Source of the DNA: Desulfitibacter sp. BRH_c19
GTDB lineage: Bacteria > Bacillota > DSM-16504 > Desulfitibacterales > Desulfitibacteraceae
Direction of reading: 5' to 3'
Assembly: GCA_001515945.1 (NCBI GenBank)
Contig: LOER01000004.1
Location: forward strand, 62,001 to 126,000
DNA length: 64,000 nt
Part shown: positions 54,479-62,267 of the stretch, in pieces
Numbering within the stretch: position 1 is the stretch's first letter
How the letters are laid out: each line of letters begins with the position of its first letter
Translations under genes and position numbers: made by a program
Notes under the pieces: model-generated
Databases searched by the model: none
Seen by the model: only the letters and a program-made list of their open reading frames with translations
What the model was told of the DNA's origin: nothing

Positions 54479-54700
54479 TCAGGAAACTGTCTTATAACTA
54501 CTATCTAACCAGCCAAGAGCACCAGACCACATCAATTGTAATAATGTATAAAATTCTTCCCCAAGAGTTTTTGGCAATGTTCCGTATAACATTACTGCTG
54601 ACCAGTCGAGAAAACGCATTGTGGTTAGATGTAGCAACCCAAGTCATCTATTTTCTTTATTCCCATTTAGGAGGAGGCTATGATAATCTTGCAAGGCAAC
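54479..54700 (-). pseudogene. Decayed member of the four-helix membrane protein family
   Basis: On the minus strand one frame reads RFLDWSAVMLYG, then LMWSGALG joined directly to WLDSSYKTVS and a stop. The first two match the centre of intact members (for example RFIDWAAVILYG and ILWSGTLG in member D). WLD-KTVS matches their C-terminus (WLDNKIKTVS in member B). About 70 residues between are deleted. Upstream, IDDLGCYI and IIAS lie in another frame with stops. It sits directly after member B on the same strand. Confidence 0.75.
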
Positions 54701-54733
54701 CACATGAGTTGAATGTGGACCCAGGTGCTTTTT

Positions 54734-55195
54734 CTAGGGGCTTACTGTTTTTATTTTATTATCAAGCCAATGGACAATCTTAGCCATTGTCAGTCCCCAG
54801 ATTGACGCACCCACAAAGCTGGACACAGTTGTTTTTAGAGGTACAAAGTTCAGTTCCGGTACTTTAAATAAATGAAACACAGCTAAAATTATAAACCATA
54901 ATGATACACCAAAGAACCAACCTTTTAGAAGCATATTATTACTCGTGAGAAGTCTTTGTATTAATATAACGAATACTATTCCTAACAGAGCATGGAAAAA
55001 TAATGTGCCCAATGTGGCAAAAATCTGATATGACAAAAATACTGGTAGTTCCCCATACATCATTATGCCAGCAAAATCCAGCCAGCGAAGTGTAGAAATA
55101 CCAAAGTAAAAAGCCAATAAATCATAAACTTTTGTTACAACACCGGCAACAAAACCTGCGATCATCCCTCTCGTAACTCTGTCTTTTATAGTCAT
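54734..55195 (-). CDS. Small four-helix membrane protein, cluster family member B
   Basis: A 153-residue family member: KDRVTRGMIAGFVAGV at the start, RWLDFAGIMMYG in the centre, SNNMLLKGWFFGVSLWF, GASIWGLTMAKIVHWLD near the end. Four hydrophobic helices are predicted. An AGGGAGA ribosome binding site lies just before the ATG. The decayed sixth copy follows its 3' end. Function unknown; the shared KG-FG segment and the polar DFA/DWA centre may be important to the fold or to a ligand. Confidence 0.75.
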   Translation of the reverse strand: MTIKDRVTRGMIAGFVAGVVTKVYDLLAFYFGISTLRWLDFAGIMMYGELPVFLSYQIFATLGTLFFHALLGIVFVILIQRLLTSNNMLLKGWFFGVSLWFIILAVFHLFKVPELNFVPLKTTVSSFVGASIWGLTMAKIVHWLDNKIKTVSP

Positions 55196-55619
55196 TAAGA
55201 AATCTCCCTTACTTCTTAGTTATTTTGTCGGATTTTGTTTTCTGCTTCTGAAAATAGATTTCACGGTTTACTATTTTACCAGGGCATTTTCGTTACCACC
55301 ATATTAGCGTTTGATAATCTGCTGGTATTTTCCTTAACATTTGTAAACAACAGTCTATATCATAAAGTTGGAATCATGTTTAAAATGTTTTACTACTGCA
55401 TTACTGACATTAATAAGCAGATATTACTACTTCTTTGGACAGGTTATGGCTTATATTTAGGATTTCTTATTATTAGTAAATTATTCAGTATGATGGAGCC
55501 TCCCATAGAGAGTGGGCAATTAACATTACCATCTATCCTTCTTCTTACCTAATAACTACTTGAGAAATTGCAGTTTAAAGATATTTTTCGTATCAAAAAC
55601 AACTTGAAATAAGAAGCAG
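55196..55619. other. Intergenic region, no recognised gene
   Basis: About 420 AT-rich bases. A plus-strand reading frame of 105 codons is present (55235-55552) and is hydrophobic in part, but starts at TTG without a ribosome binding site and resembles nothing I know. It may be relic coding DNA. The transposase remnant begins at the right edge. Confidence 0.35.
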
Positions 55620-55860
55620 TTTCAGAATATTACATCTCAAGCGAAAGCTGAATTGGGTGTTGACATCATTACGGCCATTGCCGATAAAGGATACTATTCA
55701 GCCTCTAGTTTTACTAATGTAAAGAAGATAATATAATGCCATTAGTATCAAAAGCTGATCTTGCGATATTTCAGCAACTGAAGAGTACGGTAAATCACAG
55801 ACTGCTACCTTCCGACTTCCCCCATGGATTATTCGATTACCTAGTCTGTATGATTTGGAG
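55620..55860 (+). pseudogene. IS1182-like transposase remnant
   Basis: One frame reads SQAKAELGVDIITAIADKGY then YSASSF and stops; the next frame continues MPLVSKADLAIFQQL and DFPHGLFDYLVC. This follows the order of a conserved part of IS1182-family transposases (A-ELGV--LTV-ADKGYYS, then a VPK segment, then F-YD---D-Y-CP). There is at least one frameshift, and neither end of the element is seen. It is dead. Confidence 0.65.
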
Positions 55861-55861
55861 G

Positions 55862-56446
55862 TTATTTCTTTTTGTTTTGGGAACGGACAGAAATAATCTT
55901 TTTAGGTTTTTTAGGAGCTATAGTACTATTAAAAATTTTGGGTCTCAGAATATCGATTCGTTCTAGGGTTTCAGCCTTTTTCTGTGGTTTCGAGGATATG
56001 ATGTGGCTAAAATACTTTCCCAGAGCCCAGCCAGAAACAAGCCCTATGGAAAGATGCGACATAAGCAAAAGAAAGTCTGGCAAGGGCGTTAATAGTGAAG
56101 CCCTGGTAATATCCAGTGCCATTCCGATTCCGAATGTAATCACATATACTAATGAACCTAACGCTATTCCTTTAAAGACAGCATAGTCTGAACCAGTATA
56201 GCGCAGGAGGTAAAAGAGTATCACTCCAAAAGTCCCTGCTATTGTCCAGTCGGTTATAGCACCCGTTACGAGACTGAGGGGAGCATCTAAGTTTTCTTTG
56301 GAATAATAAAAGCCAGCAGCAATATGGACAAATGTATATCTAACCCATCCCATAAAGTAAAATGACCAAGTAAGTGCCTCTTTGACAAGATTCCCCATCC
56401 ATCCTGCTAGAACTCCAGCAACAATAGAATCTCTTACCTTAAACAT
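55862..56446 (-). CDS. Four-helix membrane protein, cluster family member C, with basic tail
   Basis: A 194-residue protein. The first 150 residues share the family plan: VRDSIVAGVLAGWMGNL, YTFVHIAAGFYYS in the centre, GSDYAVFKGIALGSLVY. It then carries about 45 extra residues, strongly basic (SSKPQKKAE, PKKPKKI, QNKKK). It is the most diverged member; YTFVHIAAGFYY resembles the DUF-type 'YspA/YoaK' helix only loosely. The tail abuts the transposase remnant, so it may have been added by read-out into adjacent DNA after an insertion. Confidence 0.65.
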   Translation of the reverse strand: MFKVRDSIVAGVLAGWMGNLVKEALTWSFYFMGWVRYTFVHIAAGFYYSKENLDAPLSLVTGAITDWTIAGTFGVILFYLLRYTGSDYAVFKGIALGSLVYVITFGIGMALDITRASLLTPLPDFLLLMSHLSIGLVSGWALGKYFSHIISSKPQKKAETLERIDILRPKIFNSTIAPKKPKKIISVRSQNKKK

Positions 56447-56645
56447 TAATGTTCACCTACTATTTTAATAAGATAAATATCTTTAATTACATAACCTCTT
56501 GAATAAAAATATTTAAGCTTAGTATTACCTAGTAGTTATTAATAATTCTATTGTTAATGAAAATAAAGCTGCATATTCTCTATAATATCTATTTTTTTGT
56601 AACGAATCGGGTTTTACAAACACTTATTAGTAGGAGGGTGATTGA

Positions 56646-56780
56646 GTGCAGGATATGGAAAAGCTTTATAATGATTATTTTCAAACGGTTTGCAAGTACC
56701 TGTTCTGCATGACTCATGATGCTGATTTGTCTGAAGAATTGACTCAGGAAACCTTCTTTACAAGAAGTGTCCTCAATGTA
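56646..56780 (+). pseudogene. Truncated ECF sigma factor (region 2 fragment)
   Basis: After a strong AGGAGGG site and a GTG start the protein reads VQDMEKLYNDYFQTVCKYLF then CMTHDADLSEELTQETFF, an excellent match to the start of sigma region 2 in ECF sigma factors. After ETFF the similarity stops and the frame runs on into the opposite strand of family member D. Region 4 and most of region 2 are lost, so no working sigma factor can be made. Confidence 0.75.
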
Positions 56781-56817
56781 AATAAGCTTTTTATTTATAT
56801 TAAAAATATGCTACTAA

Positions 56818-57267
56818 TTATATTCTTACCCTTGGTATTTCATCAAGCCATCGAAGTGTTTGAGCCGTTGTTAAACCCCAGATGGCACCACCCATATGAT
56901 TAGATACTACAGTAATAAACGAAGGTTCTTTTAGTATAGGCATTTGAAGAATGGTAGGTATGGCATAAGTAATAAATCCAACTAGTAATCCAAATACTGC
57001 TCCTTTAATTAAATATCTACTAGATGTTATATGGGGTATTAAAAATGCGAAAATGACCCCTAATGTTCCAGACCATAAAATTTGCATTACTAACGCGAAA
57101 AAACCCTCTGCATGACTAGTGGCGAATTGACCATATAAAATTACAGCTGCCCAATCAATAAACCGAATTATTTGCCAGTTAAAAATGCCTACAGCTATTA
57201 GAGTCCATAAATTCATTGCTATTCCACCAATAATTCCTGCTATTAATCCTCTTAAAAATCTATCCAT
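56818..57267 (-). CDS. Small four-helix membrane protein, cluster family member D
   Basis: A 149-residue family member: RFLRGLIAGIIGGIAMNLW, the centre IRFIDWAAVILYG, SSRYLIKGAVFGLLVGFI and GAIWGLTTAQTLRWLDE. Four helices are predicted. It is most like member E and the pseudogene. A GGGAGGC-type ribosome binding site precedes the ATG. It is convergent with the truncated sigma factor. Confidence 0.75.
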   Translation of the reverse strand: MDRFLRGLIAGIIGGIAMNLWTLIAVGIFNWQIIRFIDWAAVILYGQFATSHAEGFFALVMQILWSGTLGVIFAFLIPHITSSRYLIKGAVFGLLVGFITYAIPTILQMPILKEPSFITVVSNHMGGAIWGLTTAQTLRWLDEIPRVRI

Positions 57268-57315
57268 ATAAAATATTTGCCTCCCACAATAAGTTTTTAT
57301 AACACGATGGTATAA

Positions 57316-58032
57316 TTATCTATTTAAATTTCTATTATTGAATTTGAGCTGGTGATACCTTAAACTAACATGGTTCCAGATATGGTTGGCTTCTACTACT
57401 GAAATTTTTTCCTCTTTAACAGGTTTTGTAGTTTTATATGAAGGCATAATATCTTTCCAGCCCTTATTTTTACCTAACAGGACAAGTTTATGGTAATCAT
57501 TCAAATGGCTTGTTAAAAATTTCCTGAAAGTTCCTCTCAAGTTGTCGTTGGTTATTGAAGATATTATTGAGCGGCTCAAAGAAAATAGTTCTGCTAATAA
57601 ATCATGAAATAGTTTTCTAAAAATAAGCTCATCAGTCATTTCATTTAACTGTGTGGATACTTTTATTGTCCTGGGAGGTCTGTTAGGTGCTCTTATATTA
57701 AATTTCTCAGCTCTATCTTCCAATGTTCTTACTTGATGATTAAAATTGTGTAAATGAGCTTTAAGTAGCACGCTCAATTCTTTGTCATGCACAAAATTGT
57801 TCATCATATGATACGTTTCTATGCTGCTATATCTAGCTCTCAATAGGTTCCAAATATTAAAAGCCTCTTCAGTATCTATCTGTGTTGTCCCTGCTGGATT
57901 ATTTTTTAATATGGAGATACTCAAAGGTTTTTCACTCCTAGGGTTTTTTAATAGTTTTTCTAACTCCAAAATTCCATATACATCAATAGATGAATTAAAG
58001 CTGTTTTTCTTAAATTCTACTGTGAAATCCAC
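57316..58032 (-). CDS. DUF3231-like helical protein
   Basis: A 238-residue protein, mainly helical. The middle (EEAFNIWNLLRARYSSIETYHM core; then LNEMTDELIFRKLFHDLLAELFSLS) resembles one ferritin-like repeat of DUF3231 spore-coat-type proteins, and EANHIWNHVSLRYHQLKF looks like the start of a second repeat that is cut short. The start is GTG with no clear ribosome binding site, so the N-terminus is uncertain. The family link is by pattern only. Confidence 0.5.
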   Translation of the reverse strand: MDFTVEFKKNSFNSSIDVYGILELEKLLKNPRSEKPLSISILKNNPAGTTQIDTEEAFNIWNLLRARYSSIETYHMMNNFVHDKELSVLLKAHLHNFNHQVRTLEDRAEKFNIRAPNRPPRTIKVSTQLNEMTDELIFRKLFHDLLAELFSLSRSIISSITNDNLRGTFRKFLTSHLNDYHKLVLLGKNKGWKDIMPSYKTTKPVKEEKISVVEANHIWNHVSLRYHQLKFNNRNLNR

Positions 58033-58427
58033 TATCTATTACGCCACATTATAAAAATATACCAACATATATTATAAATCACCAAAATGCAATCATAGGT
58101 ATATTGGAGGTGAAAACATGTTTGCTAATATGTTTGAATATAAATATAATTTACTTTCTATTTTTTTAAGCTTAATGCACAGTTTGTGCAACAGAGCCAG
58201 TAGAGAATTATTAAAGGGGTGCATATGCACTCCTTTTTATAATGCACCAGAAACTAGACTTATTTGGAATACTTTGGAGATAATTATTCTTATTTTTATC
58301 TTTTCTGACATAGAGTTAATTAAAAGAATACTTTTTCTTAAGAATTAATAAATCATGACACAATATGACAAACTTCTTTTTATCGTGATGTTATGATTAT
58401 CCAGGTAAAGGGAGTTATGGAGGTGTT
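58033..58427. other. Intergenic region with an internal terminator
   Basis: About 395 bases between divergent genes. It contains GGAGGTG followed by ATG (58118) opening a 76-codon frame, GCACA-GTT-TGTGC, a GGCTCTGTTGCACAAA-like string on the minus strand that recalls IS termini, and a strong terminator. The reading frame runs through the terminator, so if translated only its first 30 or so codons would normally be made. Confidence 0.4.
58213..58238 (+). terminator. Rho-independent terminator upstream of the receiver gene
   Basis: An eleven-base stem, AAAGGGGTGCA with TGCACTCCTTT (one G-U pair), a two-base loop that would open in RNA, then U's. It lies 190 bases before the response regulator gene. 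Confidence 0.7.
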
Positions 58428-58793
58428 ATGAACTTGCAAAAACCTAGAATCGTCATTATTGATGACAACAAAGAGCTTTTAATGTTACTATGCGATTTTT
58501 TAGATATGGAAAGTAAATATACAGTTATAGGTTTAGAAGGAATATCAAACATCTATGAACTATCTGTCTTAAAGCCTTCTCTTATTCTATTAGACCTGTA
58601 TATGCCTACATTATCAGGACACGAAATTATGGAACTGAAGTGTGGAATACCGGAAATAGCAGATGTACCTGTTATACTTATCACAGGCTCAAAGGAAAGG
58701 GCAAAACAGGAAACACTAAACATGGCAAAAATAGTATTAGAAAAGCCCATTTCTCTTGATGAACTAGACTATTCGATTTCTCTTTTAATATAA
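58428..58793 (+). CDS. Single-domain response regulator (receiver only)
   Basis: A 121-residue protein that is only a receiver domain. The acidic pair is in VIIDDNKE, the phospho-acceptor Asp in LLDLYMP (about residue 56), the Thr/Ser in ITGS and the Lys in LEKPI. There is no output domain, so it probably works in a phosphorelay or by protein contact, like Spo0F or CheY. The histidine kinase gene follows after 21 bases. A GGAGGTG site precedes the ATG. Confidence 0.92.
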   Translation: MNLQKPRIVIIDDNKELLMLLCDFLDMESKYTVIGLEGISNIYELSVLKPSLILLDLYMPTLSGHEIMELKCGIPEIADVPVILITGSKERAKQETLNMAKIVLEKPISLDELDYSISLLI

Positions 58794-58814
58794 AATAATA
58801 GGGGGTAGCAGTTC

Positions 58815-60329
58815 GTGAGTATTAAAATGTTTTTTAAGAAAATGAGCTTATCAACACGTGTAGGAGTAATTGTATTTATAGCTTTATTTATATTTATTTG
58901 CCTATTTGGATACTTGATGATTTTAAGAGAATCAGAGAGCATCCTTAGCCAAACCTTGGATTTATTAGAAGATGTCTCTTTAGAAGCTGAAAAAGAGCTC
59001 TCTAAAAATATTGGATTTATTATTGAGGTAGAAAATAATCAGCAACTAACCCAAGAGCAAAAAATCATGACAATAAACCAAAAACTTGAGCCAGAATTTA
59101 CGCATTATGCTGAAAATGAACAAGAGTTGTGTATTGGTTATTATTCAAAGGAACTTGGAGTTATTGCCATAAATATGCAACGGGATGACCTTCCACTAGG
59201 ATATAAGCTGGACTCAAATCATCCTTCCACTAAGCTATATACACAAGGAAAAATTCAAAGGGAGATTGGCACAGTAGTCCGTGGACAGGTAGTGCGTTAT
59301 GCAAAGCCAGTTTATTGGGAAGGTGAACCCATAGGACATATTTGGACTAATATTCCTTACAACAATTATCTTCACAAAGTGTATAGTACTGTTCCACTCT
59401 TCCTAGCTTTAACTGCTTTAGCAATGCTCTTATCTATAATGGTGGCTCTATTCATATCGCTTAAAATTAAAAAATACATGATGATATTTTCCAAGAATAT
59501 TGAAGCTTTTGGGAATAATCCATCTGATAATCTTGGGTTAACTAATACTATGAATAGTTTACCAATAGAATTTCATCCTTTAGTCAGAAAATATCATTCT
59601 CAGGTAGTACAGATTAGGGAATTAATTAAAGAACTATCTATTTCATCAAGAATGGCTGCATTTGGAGACATGATTATGACAGTTAGCCATGATATTCGAA
59701 ATCCATTGGCAATTATAGCAATGTCAGCACAAATGGGAAAAAAGAAACAAGATATTGTTAAAAATGTTGAATACTTTGAGACAATAATAAAATCATCTAA
59801 TCTCATTGAGCAAATTCTAAAGAAATACTTAATCCTAGCTAAAAATCCAAATACTAAACATGAAAGGTTATTTATAGACGATATAATTAATGACGTTTTA
59901 GAGATATATGATAACCTCGAACTAACAAAGGGTATTAAATTGAATTATTATTTTGAAGAAGACTTGCCCAGTATTATGGGTGATGAAGTTAGTTTAAAAC
60001 AAGTAGTAATCAATATAATATCCAACGCAATTCAAGCAACGCCACCTGGGGGTCGTATATCCATAAATGTTTCCACTAAAGAAAATAGTGTTTTAATAGA
60101 CATGGCAAATACAGGAGTAGCTATTCCCCCTGAAATCCAGAAAGAAATCTTCACTAAATTCTTTACTAAAAAAGATGGAGGCACAGGGCTTGGGCTTGCA
60201 TTTGTTCAAAAGGTTGTATTAGAGCATAGAGGGAAGATATGGGTCGAATCATACCCTGAACGAACTACATTCTTTATCCAGTTGCCAATTGCCAATGATA
60301 ATAATAGTACCCTCCTTGTTAATCCATAA
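58815..60329 (+). CDS. Membrane sensor histidine kinase
   Basis: A 504-residue kinase. Membrane helices are at about residues 15-38 and 192-215, with an extracellular sensor of about 150 residues between (GTVVRGQVVRYAKPVYWEGEP core, cache-like). The phospho-accepting His is in SHDIRNPLAI (about residue 292). ATPase motifs are NIISNAIQAT and GTGLGLAFVQKVV. It starts at GTG after AGGGGG. With the receiver-only protein it may feed a phosphorelay such as the sporulation relay; this is inference. Confidence 0.92.
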   Translation: MSIKMFFKKMSLSTRVGVIVFIALFIFICLFGYLMILRESESILSQTLDLLEDVSLEAEKELSKNIGFIIEVENNQQLTQEQKIMTINQKLEPEFTHYAENEQELCIGYYSKELGVIAINMQRDDLPLGYKLDSNHPSTKLYTQGKIQREIGTVVRGQVVRYAKPVYWEGEPIGHIWTNIPYNNYLHKVYSTVPLFLALTALAMLLSIMVALFISLKIKKYMMIFSKNIEAFGNNPSDNLGLTNTMNSLPIEFHPLVRKYHSQVVQIRELIKELSISSRMAAFGDMIMTVSHDIRNPLAIIAMSAQMGKKKQDIVKNVEYFETIIKSSNLIEQILKKYLILAKNPNTKHERLFIDDIINDVLEIYDNLELTKGIKLNYYFEEDLPSIMGDEVSLKQVVINIISNAIQATPPGGRISINVSTKENSVLIDMANTGVAIPPEIQKEIFTKFFTKKDGGTGLGLAFVQKVVLEHRGKIWVESYPERTTFFIQLPIANDNNSTLLVNP

Positions 60330-60503
60330 TAGTTTCCCAAAGCGCTATATATTTTATTACAAAGTAAATTCTTAACATGGCGATATCTTAAGTTTTTTCT
60401 CCATTGTTAACAAAGGTGCTGAAGGGGAGTATAAATCGTCTTAGAACAAACACAAGAATTAAGGAGGAATTATTATTAAAAAACATTACTTATTGATAAT
60501 GTG

Positions 60504-60953
60504 TTAAACTTTAAAGCTTGCTTTATCAAACCAATTCAAAGTGAAAGTCAATAGTAAGCCATAAACAGATGAAGAAATGAAATGGGATATTGTGGTATTA
60601 AGAGTATGTTGTTCAAGGCTTGGAAGTCTTATAGCAATGGAAATGGCGTATAAAGCAAACCAAGCTATCAATCCAAATAGCAACCCTTTTATTAAATAAT
60701 TTCCACTCGTCAATTTAAGCAATATAACAGATAATATGAAGCCTAAGAATCCTGCAAAAAATAGTTGACCCATTTGAGCAAAAATTATTTCTGCTAAGGT
60801 ATTGGGTAGGTGTCCATAAATGGCGATAGCAGCCCAATCTAATAAACGCTCCTCATGAAATCCAATAATAAACCCTATCCAATCTACTATATTCATTGCA
60901 ATTCCTGCAATTATACCGCTAATGAAACCTGCTGTAACTCTATCTTTCACCAT
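60504..60953 (-). CDS. Small four-helix membrane protein, cluster family member E
   Basis: A 149-residue family member, the clearest of the set: VKDRVTAGFISGIIAGIAMN, LLDWAAIAIYG, SGNYLIKGLLFGLIAWFALYA and YGLLLTFTLNWFD. Four helices are predicted. The ATG used follows GGAGG; a further 25 codons are open upstream but have no support. On the other strand a ribosome binding site and a few codons of a lost gene run into its 3' end. Confidence 0.75.
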   Translation of the reverse strand: MVKDRVTAGFISGIIAGIAMNIVDWIGFIIGFHEERLLDWAAIAIYGHLPNTLAEIIFAQMGQLFFAGFLGFILSVILLKLTSGNYLIKGLLFGLIAWFALYAISIAIRLPSLEQHTLNTTISHFISSSVYGLLLTFTLNWFDKASFKV

Positions 60954-61278
60954 AATTCCTCCATTTCGGTCTTCTATTAAGCATACTTTAGTATGGGTAT
61001 TTTTGGCTAAAATTATTACATTTCTCAATAATAAGTTACCAAATGAATAACATGAGCATGAGATGTTATAGGTAACTAACAGGAAAATATTAGTTCAGCA
61101 TTATGGTTTACAGTAGAGGCTTAATATGTTAGCCTAATACTGCACGATTTCTAATCAAGAAGGTTACTTGCTTAAGTGAATATAAATATATTAGTATCCT
61201 AACTATGAAATCTAGTACTAGACAAGATTCAATAGCAGAAAAGCAAAATAAACTAATATCAACTGGGGGTAGATTAAA
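60954..61278. other. Intergenic region between member E and the SurA-N-like gene
   Basis: About 325 AT-rich bases between divergent genes. Two small hairpins are seen (GCATAC/GTATG and AGGCT/AGCCT) but no gene. A GGGGG site lies at the right end just before the unusual start of the next gene. Confidence 0.4.
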
Positions 61279-61995
61279 ATTAAATCCAATAAAATCTTTA
61301 GAATCCTAAAAGTGCTACTTATTCTAGTAGTTTTATTAGTTGTAGTAACAGGATGTAATGAACAGGGAACAAATGAAACTGAACAAAAAAATCATGTAGC
61401 TATTGTCAATGGTGAAAGCATTCTTGAGGATTCTTATGAGATACAACTATCAGAGTTGAAGGAAATGGTTCAAATGCAATACGGGATAGATGTGGAAGAA
61501 GATGAAGAGTTATTAGCTGAGTTGCAGAATCAAGCACTTGAAACTTTGATCAATAAAACTCTTGTTTTACAAGAAAGCGAGAGTAGAGGTATTGAAGTAT
61601 CTCAATCTGAGGTAGATGAAAGTATAGATCAAATAAAATCACAATTTGAAGATGATGCTAAATTTGAAGAAGCACTAGCTGCAGAAGGCCTGGAAATAGA
61701 AGAATTAGCTGACCGGATAAAGGAAGATATGATAATGGAAGCTCTAGTTGCTGAAGTAGCTCCAAGCACCACTATCTCTGAAGATGAAATTTCTGATGAA
61801 GAAATTGAAGGTTTTTATGAACAACAAATGCAAATGGCAGAAGCACAAGGGATTGAAATTCCTTCCTTAGAAGAAGCAGAAGCGCAAATTGTAGCCGCTA
61901 TTATACAGCAGAAGGAACAAGCAGAGCAACAGCAGGTTACACAAGAATTTATAGCAGGGTTAAGAGAGAAAAGTGAAATTGAGGTATTACTTTAA
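61279..61995 (+). CDS. SurA-N-like lipoprotein, apparent ATT start
   Basis: A 238-residue lipoprotein. From ATT the N-terminus reads KSNKIFRILK, then LLILVVLLVVVTGC, a textbook lipoprotein signal with basic start and lipobox (Cys about residue 26). A GGGGG ribosome binding site lies nine bases before this ATT. No ATG, GTG or TTG lies between the upstream stop and the GTG at 61312, and that GTG would remove the basic part of the signal. The rest (VAIVNGESILEDSYE; LINKTLVLQESESRGIEVSQSEVDE core) is the SurA N-terminal chaperone domain. The parvulin PPIase domain of PrsA/SurA is absent, and the C-terminal half is rich in Glu and Gln. It probably helps folding of exported proteins. Confidence 0.75.
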   Translation: MKSNKIFRILKVLLILVVLLVVVTGCNEQGTNETEQKNHVAIVNGESILEDSYEIQLSELKEMVQMQYGIDVEEDEELLAELQNQALETLINKTLVLQESESRGIEVSQSEVDESIDQIKSQFEDDAKFEEALAAEGLEIEELADRIKEDMIMEALVAEVAPSTTISEDEISDEEIEGFYEQQMQMAEAQGIEIPSLEEAEAQIVAAIIQQKEQAEQQQVTQEFIAGLREKSEIEVLL

Positions 61996-62058
61996 AAATC
62001 ACTATACAGTATTAATTTTTAGACGAAGATCATAGCTTTTAATTAAATAATAAAGTAG

Positions 62059-62102
62059 CCACAGCGTCTCTTTGCATTATTTGTTGAAACGCTGTGGTTT
62101 TT
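62059..62102 (+). terminator. Rho-independent terminator after the SurA-N-like gene
   Basis: A nine-base stem, CCACAGCGT with ACGCTGTGG, a 21-base loop and a run of U's. Confidence 0.8.
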
Positions 62103-62267
62103 CATGTTGAGAACTATTACTTATTTCAGAATGAGGTTGATTCACACCGGTCAACTCTTAAGTTGCTTTATAGTTGGATATGAATAAATGTTACTATCAT
62201 CTTGTTCTCGTGTTAGAATATAGGTGTATTAGATACTGTATGTAATTATCTGAAAAGGAGTTGCGGA

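Noticed and set aside
54409-54783. A 124-codon plus-strand reading frame
   Set aside because: It is antisense to the decayed membrane protein copy, whose minus-strand translation gives clear family matches. It has no ribosome binding site.
55235-55552. A 105-codon plus-strand frame, partly hydrophobic
   Set aside because: It starts at TTG without a ribosome binding site and ends among stops. No family resemblance was seen, and a weak likeness of one helix to the four-helix family is not enough.
58177-58200. A GGCTCTGTTGCACAAA-like string recalling IS terminal repeats
   Set aside because: Only one end is seen, no transposase is near, and no target duplication was found. Too short to claim an element.
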